A DNA stretch of 64,000 nt from the NCBI GenBank assembly GCA_001769535.1, contig MEOH01000004.1, positions 1 through 64,000 on the forward strand, written 5' to 3'. Under the pieces are notes generated by a model. The model did no database searches. It had not been told where the DNA came from and saw only the letters and a list, made by a program, of their open reading frames with translations. The DNA comes from Bacteroidetes bacterium GWF2_38_335 (GTDB taxonomy: Bacteria; Bacteroidota; Bacteroidia; Bacteroidales; GWF2-38-335). Of the stretch, positions 37,305-45,575 are shown piece by piece; position 1 is the stretch's first letter, and the number at the start of each line of letters is the position of its first letter. The position numbers and the translations under genes are program-made.

Positions 37305-39428
37305 TTAGTAACAAATTACTTTTTTTGTTGTTACTTTTCCATTAACCGAAAGGTTTACAAAATATAAACCGGCTTGCAGTTCAGGTGCAATATCTGAAAG
37401 GTTTGTCCTGAATTCACCTTCCGGTTGTTGTCCGTTGAAAGAGCCAAGTGTTTCGCCAATTATATTGGTAACGGAAATATTTACCAATCCGGGTTCATTC
37501 ATCATACAAGTCACAGTAGCATCACCTTTAAACGGATTGGGAAATACTTCGAATGAAGAGGCAGTTTTAATCTCTTCGGAGCTGCTGATGATCGCATTAT
37601 AGTTCAGCGACCAGCCACCTGCATTAATTCCGTTGTCAGAAAAGAACCTGATTATTACTGTTCCGGCCTCAATGGTTATCGGATCAACAGGCAAGTTGTC
37701 GGTATCATATTTCACAACAAGAGTTGAGATATCATTTTTATATATTTTGACATAATCGAGGTCATCGGCCAGGTCAAAATAAGTAAAATCGATGGTGATG
37801 CTGGTTGCATAGGGTGGTTGTAAAATCCATTTGCAATAAGCTGCGCTTTGATAATCGCAAACTCCCGATCCATCGCTGGCATTACCTGAGGCGGCTGTTA
37901 ATACAACATCGTCGAGGCAATATCTGGTTGTATAGCTGGCGGTCCAGCCTGTTGCTGTTCCCGTAGAGTTCGTAACAAAATTAATAAGCATTCCGTTTCC
38001 TGAACAAACAAGGTCAACAGGAGTGTCATCACCGTAATATGCAGCCAGAAGAGGGGCGCTGGTGGTTAACCCGTCATAAACGTAAACCACATCACCTGCT
38101 TCAAGGTCAAAAGAGTCAAAAGTCAGGAATGTAAATGAGCCGCATGTTGGCTGGATTTTCCAGGAACAGTTTTTATTGTTTGCATAATTCTGGTTGCCAC
38201 TGCCGTCGTCGAAATTGCCTTCATAGCCATCAATAGTAAGGGTAGAGCTACATCCGACAGGATAGCCGGATGCCGGCATAATGTTGATCAGAGCATCCTG
38301 ATAGAAAGTGAGATCAAGAGGTTCGCCACCACTGGTTGTATTGATAATTATTTCATTGAGGTAGTAATAACCATTCATGGCACCACCCCAACCATAATTC
38401 TGGTGAAAATAATCGGTTCCCTGATATCCGTCAATGTTCCAGGCGTGGCCGGCTCCTTCTTCGGGACTGCCCGAATAAATAATCGGACGGCGGTTGTCAA
38501 TTTCGGTCCGCATGAGGGTTTCCCATGTGGTTTCGGTATATGAATCACGGCTTACATGATCCATAGCGTTGGAGAATTTAAAATTGGATATCATTTTTTC
38601 GCCGGCAGTTCCCACATCTGCGCCTGAGCCATCGGGGGCATAGTACATTTCAACGGCAACTCCGCAATGATACATCAGAGTGGCAACCGGGTCATTAATG
38701 TTGTCAACATCAAAAGGCATTTCGTTCCAATGATAGGTTGTGGAACCAAAATTGGCAGAAAGTGTTCCATAATCCCATCCCCACCAATAGTCGTATGAGT
38801 TTGAGCCCTGACCTGTAGTTGGATAATTATAATATTTCATTGCCTGAGCCATAGCTACTGCAACACAGCCAACCGGACAACGGCCGTCGGATGCAGCAGC
38901 ATCTTCAGGACAAAGTTCGTTGTAATAACCTGTCTGGTTCCACATAGTAAGCATAAAAGGCTCAATAGTTTCCACATCTTTGATTCCTTTGGTCGGGCTA
39001 TAGGTCAAAAGATCATTCCAGTTTCCGGCAGTCTCGGGAGTTGATTTCACGCCAAGAATCCTTGCCTGTCTGATCTGTTTCTCATTATGTTCCATGATCA
39101 TTTTGTATGCATCGGGAAGATTATCTGCAGTGTATTTTCCTTCAAAGGAATATCCGATAACCGGAACAGCAGCATCTTCGGCCGAAACAATAATAAAACC
39201 ATCGTTTTCATTTACGTTGAAAACATAGTACAGATTTGATCCGGCTTCAGTTTTCTGAACATGGGCAAGTTTGAGGAAAAGGTCATTATATGAAACTTCC
39301 TTAACCTGATTGACCATTTGGTAATAAAAGTTTTTTGCAGCTTTTTGAGCATCACTTAAGGGCACAATCGCAGAAAAGGACAGAGATACGCTGATAAGGA
39401 GAGTGAGTAACAGTAATGTTTTCTTCAT
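37305..39428 (-). CDS. Secreted C10-family cysteine protease with CUB and T9SS domains
   Basis: This is a 707-residue streptopain-like protease. From the ATG at 39428 it has a signal peptide (1-20), a propeptide of the Spi_C10 type (about 25-120, LSDAQKAAKNFYYQMVNQ, FIIVSAEDAAVPVIGYSFEG) and the catalytic domain. The active-site Cys188 is in CPVGCVAVAMAQAMKYY and His328 in GAGHAWNIDGYQG. Two CUB domains (about 393-505 and 510-625) and a T9SS sorting domain (about 632-707, FEVFPNPFKGDATV, GLYFVNLSVNGKV) follow. The 33 codons upstream of 39428 are not a signal peptide and were left out. Its product and the M43 protease are probably released together to degrade proteins outside the cell. Confidence 0.94.
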   Translation of the reverse strand: MKKTLLLLTLLISVSLSFSAIVPLSDAQKAAKNFYYQMVNQVKEVSYNDLFLKLAHVQKTEAGSNLYYVFNVNENDGFIIVSAEDAAVPVIGYSFEGKYTADNLPDAYKMIMEHNEKQIRQARILGVKSTPETAGNWNDLLTYSPTKGIKDVETIEPFMLTMWNQTGYYNELCPEDAAASDGRCPVGCVAVAMAQAMKYYNYPTTGQGSNSYDYWWGWDYGTLSANFGSTTYHWNEMPFDVDNINDPVATLMYHCGVAVEMYYAPDGSGADVGTAGEKMISNFKFSNAMDHVSRDSYTETTWETLMRTEIDNRRPIIYSGSPEEGAGHAWNIDGYQGTDYFHQNYGWGGAMNGYYYLNEIIINTTSGGEPLDLTFYQDALINIMPASGYPVGCSSTLTIDGYEGNFDDGSGNQNYANNKNCSWKIQPTCGSFTFLTFDSFDLEAGDVVYVYDGLTTSAPLLAAYYGDDTPVDLVCSGNGMLINFVTNSTGTATGWTASYTTRYCLDDVVLTAASGNASDGSGVCDYQSAAYCKWILQPPYATSITIDFTYFDLADDLDYVKIYKNDISTLVVKYDTDNLPVDPITIEAGTVIIRFFSDNGINAGGWSLNYNAIISSSEEIKTASSFEVFPNPFKGDATVTCMMNEPGLVNISVTNIIGETLGSFNGQQPEGEFRTNLSDIAPELQAGLYFVNLSVNGKVTTKKVICY

Positions 39429-39603
39429 GGGTTCGCAAGTTAAGTTTTGTGTAAACGATTTGATATTTAATGTTAAATAATCAACCGTTGGTGTAACAAA
39501 AATAGTTAATAACAGGTGAAAAAGCAAACTTTATAATCTTTTATGGGATGCTTTTATACGTATGACTATAATTATTAGAGAAAAGTTGCATGGGGGGGCA
39601 AAT

Positions 39604-39627
39604 GCTGCAGGTCGGGAGACTTGCAGC
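39604..39627. repeat. Hairpin with GNRA-type loop upstream of nadB
   Basis: GCTGCAGGTC and GACTTGCAGC pair over 10 bp (one G-T wobble) with a GGGA loop. It lies 75 bases upstream of the nadB -33 element, so it is not in the nadB transcript. It could belong to an upstream leader of the minus-strand protease operon or be a regulator site. No T-run follows. The rest of the 39429-39736 gap holds only the nadB promoter. Confidence 0.5.
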
Positions 39628-39678
39628 AGCGGCAATCGAAAGTAGAAAACGACATCATTGATAAAACACCGCGTATTT

Positions 39679-39709
39679 TTTGTTTTCCCGAAACCATCCA
39701 CTAATTTTG
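39679..39709 (+). promoter_or_regulatory. Promoter of nadB
   Basis: TTTG (39679-39682), 19 bases, then TAATTTTG (39702-39709) matches the Bacteroidota consensus closely. Transcription would start near 39716 and leave a short leader with AAGGAG-like sequence (39724-39731) before the ATG at 39737. This also excludes the earlier frame start at 39680. Confidence 0.8.
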
Positions 39710-39736
39710 CTGATCAAATCAAGCAAGGAGAAGAAA

Positions 39737-41302
39737 ATGGAACGCAAGGTTGATTTTTTGGTCATTGGTTCGGGGATTGCCGGATTAAGTTATGCGATTA
39801 AAGTTGCCGATCATGGCAAAGTTTGTTTGATCACCAAAACAAAAGTTTACGAAACAACCACGCGATACGCTCAGGGAGGCATAGCGGCCGTTACCTACGA
39901 ACCCGATTCCTTTGAAAAACACGTTAAAGACACCCTCATTGCCGGTGCCGGACTTTGCGACGAAAAGATTGTCCGAATGGTGGTGAGCGAAGGACCAAAA
40001 TGCATTGAGGAACTTATTGGTTGGGGAACCAATTTCGATAAAAAACCCGATGGCGAATTTGATCTTGCTAAAGAGGGCGGACATTCCGAACACCGCATCC
40101 TGCATCATAAAGACAATACAGGGTATGAAATTCAAAGGGCACTCACCAACATCATTCTGAATCACCCCAACATCGAAGTGCTTGAAAATTATTTTGCCAA
40201 TGAAATTATTACCCAGCATCATTTGGGTAAACTGGTAAAAAAATCGACCAATGATATTGAATGCTATGGCACTTATGCGCTTAACCTTAACACTGGCGAA
40301 ACTGAAACCATTCTGGCAAAAATAACCATGATTGCCACCGGTGGAACAGGCAATTTATATCACACCACAACCAATCCGTTGTTGTCAACCGGAGATGGCG
40401 TTGCTATGGTGTACCGCGCTAAGGGAACTGTCGAAAACATGGAATTTATGCAGTTTCATCCCACTTCATTGTTTAACCCGGGCGAAAGACCGTCATTCCT
40501 GATTACCGAGGCACTCAGGGGTTTTGGTGCCGTGCTGAAAACCATCGAAGGAAAGGAATTCATGCACCGCTATGACGCCCGTGGCAGTCTGGCCCCCCGC
40601 GATGTGGTAGCAAGAGCCATTGACAACGAAATGAAAGTGCGCGGCGATGATTTTGTTTACCTCGACGCCACTCAGCTCGACAGCGAAAAACTCAGGGAAA
40701 AATTCCCCAATATCTATAACAAGTGCATATCCATCGGAATAGATATCAGCAAAAATATGATTCCGGTTGTTCCCGCTGCCCACTATCTCTGTGGCGGGAT
40801 AAAAATCGACGAGCAGGGAAAGACCAAAATCAAAAACCTGTATGCTGCCGGTGAGGTGGCTTCATCGGGATTGCATGGTGCCAATCGGCTGGCTTCAAAT
40901 TCCCTGGTCGAGGGGGTTGTTTTCGCACATCTGGCTGCCAAATCATCTGTGTCTGAATTTGAAAAGATAAGTTATATGGAAAACGTGCCCAAGTGGAATG
41001 ACGACGGCACCACTTTTCCCGAAGAAATGATTCTGATTACCCAAAACCTCAAGGAAGTTCAGCAGATCATGAGCAATTATGTTGGTATTGTCAGGTCAGA
41101 CCTTCGGTTGCAGCGTGCTATGGTGCGACTGGAAATCATTTACAAAGAGACTGAAGAGCTCTATAAAAAATCAAAACTTTCGCAAAACCTCTGCGAACTC
41201 AGGAACCTCATCAATGTGGGCTATCTGATTATCAAGGCGGCCATGGAGCGCAAGGAAAGCCGCGGATTGCATTACAATATTGATTATCCGAATAATGTTT
41301 AG
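39737..41302 (+). CDS. nadB: L-aspartate oxidase
   Basis: This flavoenzyme oxidises L-aspartate to iminoaspartate, the first step of de novo NAD synthesis, working with quinolinate synthase NadA. The 521-residue protein has the FAD-binding dinucleotide fold VIGSGIAGLSYAIK near the N terminus, the active-site region TTRYAQGGIAAV, EFMQFHPTSLF and the FAD-tail HGANRLASNSLVEG. The start at 39737 is supported by AAGGAG 6-13 bases upstream and by the promoter; the frame opens 57 bases earlier but within the -33 element. nadA and nadC are not in the window. It is followed by repeats, with no downstream partner. Confidence 0.96.
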   Translation: MERKVDFLVIGSGIAGLSYAIKVADHGKVCLITKTKVYETTTRYAQGGIAAVTYEPDSFEKHVKDTLIAGAGLCDEKIVRMVVSEGPKCIEELIGWGTNFDKKPDGEFDLAKEGGHSEHRILHHKDNTGYEIQRALTNIILNHPNIEVLENYFANEIITQHHLGKLVKKSTNDIECYGTYALNLNTGETETILAKITMIATGGTGNLYHTTTNPLLSTGDGVAMVYRAKGTVENMEFMQFHPTSLFNPGERPSFLITEALRGFGAVLKTIEGKEFMHRYDARGSLAPRDVVARAIDNEMKVRGDDFVYLDATQLDSEKLREKFPNIYNKCISIGIDISKNMIPVVPAAHYLCGGIKIDEQGKTKIKNLYAAGEVASSGLHGANRLASNSLVEGVVFAHLAAKSSVSEFEKISYMENVPKWNDDGTTFPEEMILITQNLKEVQQIMSNYVGIVRSDLRLQRAMVRLEIIYKETEELYKKSKLSQNLCELRNLINVGYLIIKAAMERKESRGLHYNIDYPNNV

Positions 41303-41318
41303 TTTTTGGGAGGATAAT

Positions 41319-41382
41319 TGCCGCTATTGCGCGAATGAAAGTTTAGGTGTAATAAAATAATAATGGCCGCTAATGCGCGAAT
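41319..41382. repeat. Dispersed repeat GCCGCTAATGCGCGAAT, two copies
   Basis: TGCCGCTATTGCGCGAATGAAA (41319-41340, one variant base) and GGCCGCTAATGCGCGAAT (41365-41382) are direct copies, both followed by AGTTTAGGTG within a few bases. They lie just after nadB, before the larger inverted repeat. Confidence 0.8.
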
Positions 41383-41423
41383 AATAGTTTAGGTGGGATT
41401 TTTTTACGCTTAGAATTTCTTTT

Positions 41424-41554
41424 TTCGCATAGGGTTTCATTTCCTTTTACCCTACGCAGTTACAATGCCAGGGCGTTGCCCTTGGTGCGTCGGGGTTTAA
41501 GGTCTGAAAGACCGCTTTGTAAAACCACAGGGTGTAACAGAGTGAAACCCTGTG
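41424..41554 (-). repeat. Dispersed palindromic repeat, 135 bp, copy 2
   Basis: This is the inverse-oriented copy of the element at 29743-29880, with GCATAGGGTTTCATTTC, CCAGGGCGTTGCCC, GGTCTGAAAGACC and CCACAGGGTGTAACAGAG. It occupies most of the 307-base gap between nadB and the thioredoxin gene. No gene is present in the gap. Confidence 0.85.
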
Positions 41555-41609
41555 TATAAAAACAATTTTCATGCATCAACATAAACTCCGGAACTTTTTC
41601 TTGCAGAGA

Positions 41610-42026
41610 TTAAGCTTTTTTAATCTGAGCCAGCAAAAAATCCTTAGACTTTACTCCCACAAAGCGTTTAACTTCCTTGCCGTCTTTGAAAAGAATCATG
41701 GTGGGAATGCCCCGCACTTTGTATTTTTGGGATACTGAGCCAAACTCTTCCACATTAAGTTTTCCGATTTTGGCGTTTCCGTCGAGTTCGCCGGCCAGCT
41801 GGTTGAGAACGGGCGCCATCATGCGGCACGGTCCGCACCAGGCAGCCCAGAAATCAACCAATACTATTTTGTTTTTCAGTTGTGCCGAAAAATTTTTGTC
41901 TGTCAGGGTGATGATGTCCTTATGGTCATCGACCATTGGGGCTTTTCGCATTTTTATACGGGCAATTACCACAAGTACTAAAAATAGTCCCAAAATTGCT
42001 CCGGTAATTATTAAAGCTGTTTGCAT
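41610..42026 (-). CDS. Membrane-anchored thioredoxin
   Basis: This is a 138-residue thioredoxin with an N-terminal transmembrane helix (about 4-23). The active site is WCGPC with Cys64 and Cys67, and the cis-proline loop is GIPTMILFKDG. It would reduce disulfides at the membrane, on either side depending on topology: the positive KMRK after the helix suggests a cytoplasmic domain. It is the last gene of the OsmC / Trx-like / TrxB / DUF302 / Trx operon and abuts DUF302 with no gap. A short gap of repeats follows. Confidence 0.92.
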   Translation of the reverse strand: MQTALIITGAILGLFLVLVVIARIKMRKAPMVDDHKDIITLTDKNFSAQLKNKIVLVDFWAAWCGPCRMMAPVLNQLAGELDGNAKIGKLNVEEFGSVSQKYKVRGIPTMILFKDGKEVKRFVGVKSKDFLLAQIKKA

Positions 42027-42419
42027 TTATTTAATATTTTCAATTACGTTCATTACTTTTTGTCTGACTTCACCGGCCAGCGCGCCCAAAGCTTCATTTT
42101 TAACCGCCGCCATGGATGCAAACGGATCAACAACCGAAACCTCAAACCCGCCCGCATCATCGTCTTCGATAACCACATTGCAGGGAAGGAAAAGTCCGAT
42201 CTTATCCTCGGCCAGCATGGCTTTATGGGCGAATGCCGGATTACAGGCACCTAAGATGAGATAGTTTTTAAAATCCACACCGAGTTTATTTTTAAGGGTG
42301 TTTGTTACATTTATTTCGGTTATAATTCCGAACCCTTCTTTCTGAAGTTCACCGGTTACCAGCTCCCTGACCTCCTGAAAGCTTTTGTTTTTTATGATTT
42401 TGCTGAAATAGTAGCTCAT
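42027..42419 (-). CDS. DUF302-family protein
   Basis: The 130-residue protein matches DUF302, a family of unknown function often found with thioredoxin and sulfur-redox genes in Bacteroidota. It has the typical segments VRELVTGELQKEGFGIITEINV, LILGACNPAFAHKAM (conserved Cys) and IGLFLPCNVVIEDD (second Cys). The two cysteines are compatible with a redox or thiol-transfer role. It overlaps the stop codon of trxB by 4 bases and is directly followed by the thioredoxin gene, so translation is coupled. Confidence 0.88.
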   Translation of the reverse strand: MSYYFSKIIKNKSFQEVRELVTGELQKEGFGIITEINVTNTLKNKLGVDFKNYLILGACNPAFAHKAMLAEDKIGLFLPCNVVIEDDDAGGFEVSVVDPFASMAAVKNEALGALAGEVRQKVMNVIENIK

Positions 42420-43354
42420 TTTATTTTCTTTTTATTGATGTAATCTGCTGCGGCCAATGCGGCAACTGTACCATCGGCAACTGCCGTTGTAATCTGGCGG
42501 TATCTTTTGGCTGTGCTGTCGCCGGCGGCAAAAACGCCTTCAACATTGGTTGACATGTCATTTTTAACAACAATCTCTCCCCATTTGTTCAGTTCAACCT
42601 TTTCTTTCATGGTTTCGGTGTTGGGCACATATCCGATAAAGATGAACACTCCGTTTGTTTTGAAATTTTCGGTAATACCGGTTTTCAAATTTTTTATATC
42701 AACACTTTCAACTGAATCTGTACCATGAAATTCGGTAATAAGCGATTCCATGATAAAATGGATTTTGGGATTTTTCTTTGCTTCCACAATAGCATGTTCA
42801 AAAGCCTGAAAATGATCAAACTGGTGTACAATGGTCACTTTGCTGGCATATTTAGTTAAAGAAACAGCTTCTTCGAGGGCCGAATTTCCTCCGCCAACCA
42901 CAACAATTTCCTTGTCTGTAAAAAAATCACCGTCACAGGTGGCACAGTAGGAAATTCCTCTGCCTTTAAGTTCACTTTCGCCCGGCACGCCAAGGGTGCG
43001 TGATCGGCCACCCGGAGCTAAAATCACTGTATCTGAAGTAAAAACTTCACCCGATTCAAGAGAGATGGTTTTCACATCTCCTTCAATATCCAAGCATCCC
43101 ACTGAAATGTTGTTTTTTATTTCACAACCAAAACTTTGTGCCTGCTTTTTCATGATGTTGGAAAGCTGATATCCGCTGATGCTTTCTACTCCGGGATAAT
43201 TGGCAATTTCATGGGTTAAAACCATCTGACCGCCAGCCGTTCCCTCATTCAAAATCAAAGTTTTCAATTTTGCCCTCGAAAGGTAGATGCCTGCCGTTAG
43301 ACCGGCAGGTCCTCCTCCTATCACAATGCTGTCATAATGATTTATTTCTTTCAT
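42416..43354 (-). CDS. trxB: Thioredoxin reductase
   Basis: This flavoenzyme reduces thioredoxin with NADPH. The 312-residue protein has the FAD fold VIGGGPAGLTAGIY near the N terminus, the redox pair Cys137-Cys140 in YCATCDGDFF, the NAD(P)-binding VVVGGGNSALEEAV and the C-terminal GVFAAGDSTAKRYRQI. The upstream frame starts at 43393, but the ATG at 43354 gives the normal N terminus MKEINHYDSIVIGG. It starts 4 bases after the thioredoxin-like gene. NADPH versus NADH preference is not settled by sequence. Confidence 0.95.
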   Translation of the reverse strand: MKEINHYDSIVIGGGPAGLTAGIYLSRAKLKTLILNEGTAGGQMVLTHEIANYPGVESISGYQLSNIMKKQAQSFGCEIKNNISVGCLDIEGDVKTISLESGEVFTSDTVILAPGGRSRTLGVPGESELKGRGISYCATCDGDFFTDKEIVVVGGGNSALEEAVSLTKYASKVTIVHQFDHFQAFEHAIVEAKKNPKIHFIMESLITEFHGTDSVESVDIKNLKTGITENFKTNGVFIFIGYVPNTETMKEKVELNKWGEIVVKNDMSTNVEGVFAAGDSTAKRYRQITTAVADGTVAALAAADYINKKKIK

Positions 43355-43358
43355 TTTA

Positions 43359-43715
43359 CTATGCTTTAACTGTTTGTGCAAATTGCTCGTCAAGAATTGC
43401 AGTTACCTGTTGTTTGGTCTGAATGCTTGAAGTGGCTTTCACTACTTTGCCATTTTTGTAGTAAATGGTAAATGGAATTCCCATAAATCCCCTTACCTCA
43501 GGGATATTGCGAATAACATGCGATTCGGGATTGTCAAATTCCATGTCAAAGAATTTTACGTGCTTGTATTCGTTTTCAAGTTCTTCGGCAATTCCGTATA
43601 CCGGTATGCACATCGGACCCATTCGTCCGCATATCACCATTACGTTTTCATTTTCATTGATTACTTTGGCATGATTTTCAGCCGATTCGATGTGTTTTAA
43701 ATTTGTGTATAACAT
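43359..43715 (-). CDS. Thioredoxin-like protein with a CX6C motif
   Basis: The 118-residue protein has the thioredoxin fold. The cis-proline loop is GIPFTIYYKNGK and the third beta strand is HVKFFDMEFD. In place of CXXC it has CGRMGPMC (Cys29 and Cys36), two cysteines six residues apart. This is the form seen in some sulfur-redox thioredoxins of Bacteroidota and would not behave as a standard reductant. The gene is second in the redox operon, 11 bases after OsmC. A role as a redox carrier or scaffold for the partner proteins is inference. Confidence 0.82.
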   Translation of the reverse strand: MLYTNLKHIESAENHAKVINENENVMVICGRMGPMCIPVYGIAEELENEYKHVKFFDMEFDNPESHVIRNIPEVRGFMGIPFTIYYKNGKVVKATSSIQTKQQVTAILDEQFAQTVKA

Positions 43716-43726
43716 GACTATAATTT

Positions 43727-44143
43727 TTAATTGTTAATTTTTATTTCGTAAGTGATCTTCATTGTTTTTTTATAAACTGCCGACACGCCACAGTATTTTT
43801 CCTGCGACATATTGATGGCTTTTTCAAGTTTTTCGTGATCCAGGTTATTACCTTTAAAAGAATAAACCAGATGCATTGAGGTGTAATGTTTCGGATGATC
43901 TTCGGTAACATCGGCTTCGATGTCAACATTAAAATCCTGAACTTCAACACGCATTTTTTTCAGAATCGAAATCACATCCATTCCGGTACATCCGGCAAGA
44001 GCAGAGATCATAAGTTGTTTTGGTCTGACACCTTCATTTCCGCCACCCGATTCTTCGGAGGCATCCATTATAATATTGTGTCCTTCGGCAAGCGCATTGA
44101 ATTTCATGTTGCCCATCCATTTTGTATTTACCTTGTGTTTCAT
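43727..44143 (-). CDS. OsmC-family protein, first gene of the redox operon
   Basis: This is a 138-residue OsmC/Ohr-type protein. It has PKQLMISALAGCTGMDVISILKK with the first conserved Cys, and MSQEKYCGVSAVYKKTM with the second. This is the usual pair of catalytic cysteines of the thiol peroxidase fold. It opens the five-gene operon ending with thioredoxin, with gaps of 11, 4, -4 and 0 bases. Reduction of the OsmC active site by the neighbouring thioredoxins is a reasonable inference. A Crp/Fnr regulator on the opposite side may control it. Confidence 0.88.
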   Translation of the reverse strand: MKHKVNTKWMGNMKFNALAEGHNIIMDASEESGGGNEGVRPKQLMISALAGCTGMDVISILKKMRVEVQDFNVDIEADVTEDHPKHYTSMHLVYSFKGNNLDHEKLEKAINMSQEKYCGVSAVYKKTMKITYEIKINN

Positions 44144-44334
44144 TTTTTTAAATTTTATGATGATACAAAGTTACAGCATCGAATCACTGTTTGTTAGAAA
44201 ACCTCATTAACGTGCATCTGTTCTGAAATTGATTTAGCTCAACTTATTTCTTGAGATGAATTATTTCTTACGGATAAAATTAAACCTTTAAAGAATAAAC
44301 AAATCTATATATATAAATATAAAAATAATTAAAA

Positions 44335-44341
44335 AAGGAGG
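44335..44341 (+). promoter_or_regulatory. Strong Shine-Dalgarno site
   Basis: AAGGAGG stands 4 bases before the ATG of the His-rich protein gene. Most other genes of the window have no comparable site, which suggests high translation of this small protein. Confidence 0.7.
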
Positions 44342-44345
44342 AAAA

Positions 44346-44687
44346 ATGAAAACCTTAATGATGACTGTTATTATTCTGATTATGGGAATCTCCAATTCCT
44401 ATTCACAGGAAGTTAAAAAGGATCCTGCAAATGAAACCGGAAAGGTTACGGCGGGATATGGTAATTACACCGATAAAAACGATGACGGTGTATGTGATAA
44501 TTATGCTGAAAGGCATTCTGACGGAAAAGGCATCCGGTATTCAGACAGCAACGATGACGGTGTATGCGATAACTATTCCGATGCCGGGCACCACCGTGGT
44601 CATGGATACAGAAACGGAGGTGTTTGTCGTGGAGCTCACCACAAGGGCTATGGCCATGGACACAGACATTGGCAGGAACGCAAATAG
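44346..44687 (+). CDS. Small exported protein with EF-hand-like repeats and a His-rich tail
   Basis: This 113-residue protein has a signal peptide (1-20), then two matching repeats DKNDDGVCDNY (43-53) and DSNDDGVCDNY (67-77). They resemble calcium-binding EF-hand or dockerin loops and each carry one Cys. A C-terminal His/Gly-rich tail (about 81-109, with HRGHG, HHKGYGHGHRH) could bind metal. A strong AAGGAGG (44335-44341) precedes the ATG, rare in Bacteroidota. A clear terminator follows. It lies between the divergent redox operon and a Crp/Fnr regulator. The function, perhaps metal binding or buffering in the periplasm, is inferred. Confidence 0.7.
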   Translation: MKTLMMTVIILIMGISNSYSQEVKKDPANETGKVTAGYGNYTDKNDDGVCDNYAERHSDGKGIRYSDSNDDGVCDNYSDAGHHRGHGYRNGGVCRGAHHKGYGHGHRHWQERK

Positions 44688-44696
44688 GTGGTAAAT

Positions 44697-44724
44697 AAAA
44701 AAGGAGAATTAGTTCTCCTTTTTT
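44697..44724 (+). terminator. Intrinsic terminator after the His-rich protein gene
   Basis: AAAAAAGGAGAA - TTAG - TTCTCCTTTTTT is a perfect 12-bp inverted repeat, flanked by A and T runs, so it could work in both directions. It separates the His-rich gene from the Crp/Fnr gene 25 bases downstream. Confidence 0.9.
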
Positions 44725-44748
44725 ATTAATTTTACAAAAAAAAATAAA

Positions 44749-45444
44749 ATGAAACCAATTTCCGAAGGCGACAGCGAATTTATCTGTGATATTCAGGCTC
44801 CATGTTTTCAAACGCTTACACCCGAAGAAACTGAATTGATCAAGGCGGGAAAAACACAGGTGCTTTTCAGAAAGGGAGATAACCTTACCAAGCAGGGAGC
44901 ATTTGCCTCGTATGTGCTTTTTATGATTAAAGGTGTTGCCAGACAATATGTTGAAGGCGATAACAATAAAACCTATAACCTGAAAATTATTAGTCCGGGC
45001 GAATTCATCGGACTCTCCTCAGTTTTCAATAAAAACACCTTTACTTATTCATCGGTGGCTCTTACCGACAGCCATGTATTTTTAATTGAAAAGGATGTTA
45101 TTGCAAAAGTTGTGAAAAGCAGTGGTGGATTTGCATATAATATCATCAGAAGGTATTGTGAAGCCAATGACCGGCTTTATAAAAACCTGAACATGGTTGT
45201 TTTCAAACAAATGAATGGCAGGTTGGCCGAAACATTGTTGTATTTGAATTCATTCCGCAGAACATTCCCTGATATTTTCAAAATGCTATCCAGAAAGGAG
45301 ATTGCTGATTTTGCAGGAATTTCAACGGAAAGCACAGTTAAACTTCTTAAAAGTCTTGAAGTTGAAAAAGTGGTTTCACTGGTTGAAAAGGACATCATCA
45401 TTACCGATGAGGCAAAGTTGGTAGTAATTAGCAAAAACGGATAA
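44749..45444 (+). CDS. Crp/Fnr-family transcriptional regulator
   Basis: The 231-residue protein has a cyclic-nucleotide-type sensor domain (about 20-140, with FRKGDNLTKQGAFASYVLFMIKG, LKIISPGEFIGLSSVF) and a C-terminal HTH_Crp domain (about 150-225, with MLSRKEIADFAGISTESTVKLLKSL). The residues that would bind cAMP (RxSE motif) are not evident and the Fe-S cysteines of Fnr are missing. The ligand is therefore unknown. The adjacent class III adenylate cyclase gene at 45576-49277 and the divergent redox operon are possible partners. It begins just after a terminator, so it may depend on read-through or on a promoter overlapping the terminator. Confidence 0.87.
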   Translation: MKPISEGDSEFICDIQAPCFQTLTPEETELIKAGKTQVLFRKGDNLTKQGAFASYVLFMIKGVARQYVEGDNNKTYNLKIISPGEFIGLSSVFNKNTFTYSSVALTDSHVFLIEKDVIAKVVKSSGGFAYNIIRRYCEANDRLYKNLNMVVFKQMNGRLAETLLYLNSFRRTFPDIFKMLSRKEIADFAGISTESTVKLLKSLEVEKVVSLVEKDIIITDEAKLVVISKNG

Positions 45445-45514
45445 TCCGATCTGAGGTTGGCGTTTTTAGTACTCCGTTTTTTTTGTGCACAGATTTGCAA
45501 TGCGTATTATTTTT

Positions 45515-45564
45515 TGCCGTTAATGCGCTAATAAATAAATTTAATTAGCACATTAGCGGCAAAA
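45515..45564. repeat. Dispersed repeat GCCGCTAATGCGCGAAT, inverted pair
   Basis: TTGCCGTTAATGCGCTAATAA (45514-45534) and TTAGCACATTAGCGGCAA (45545-45562) are opposed copies and can form a long imperfect hairpin. It sits between convergent genes, 12 bases after the cyclase stop codon, and may act as a terminator for both. Confidence 0.75.
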
Positions 45565-45575
45565 TTCTCATGACT

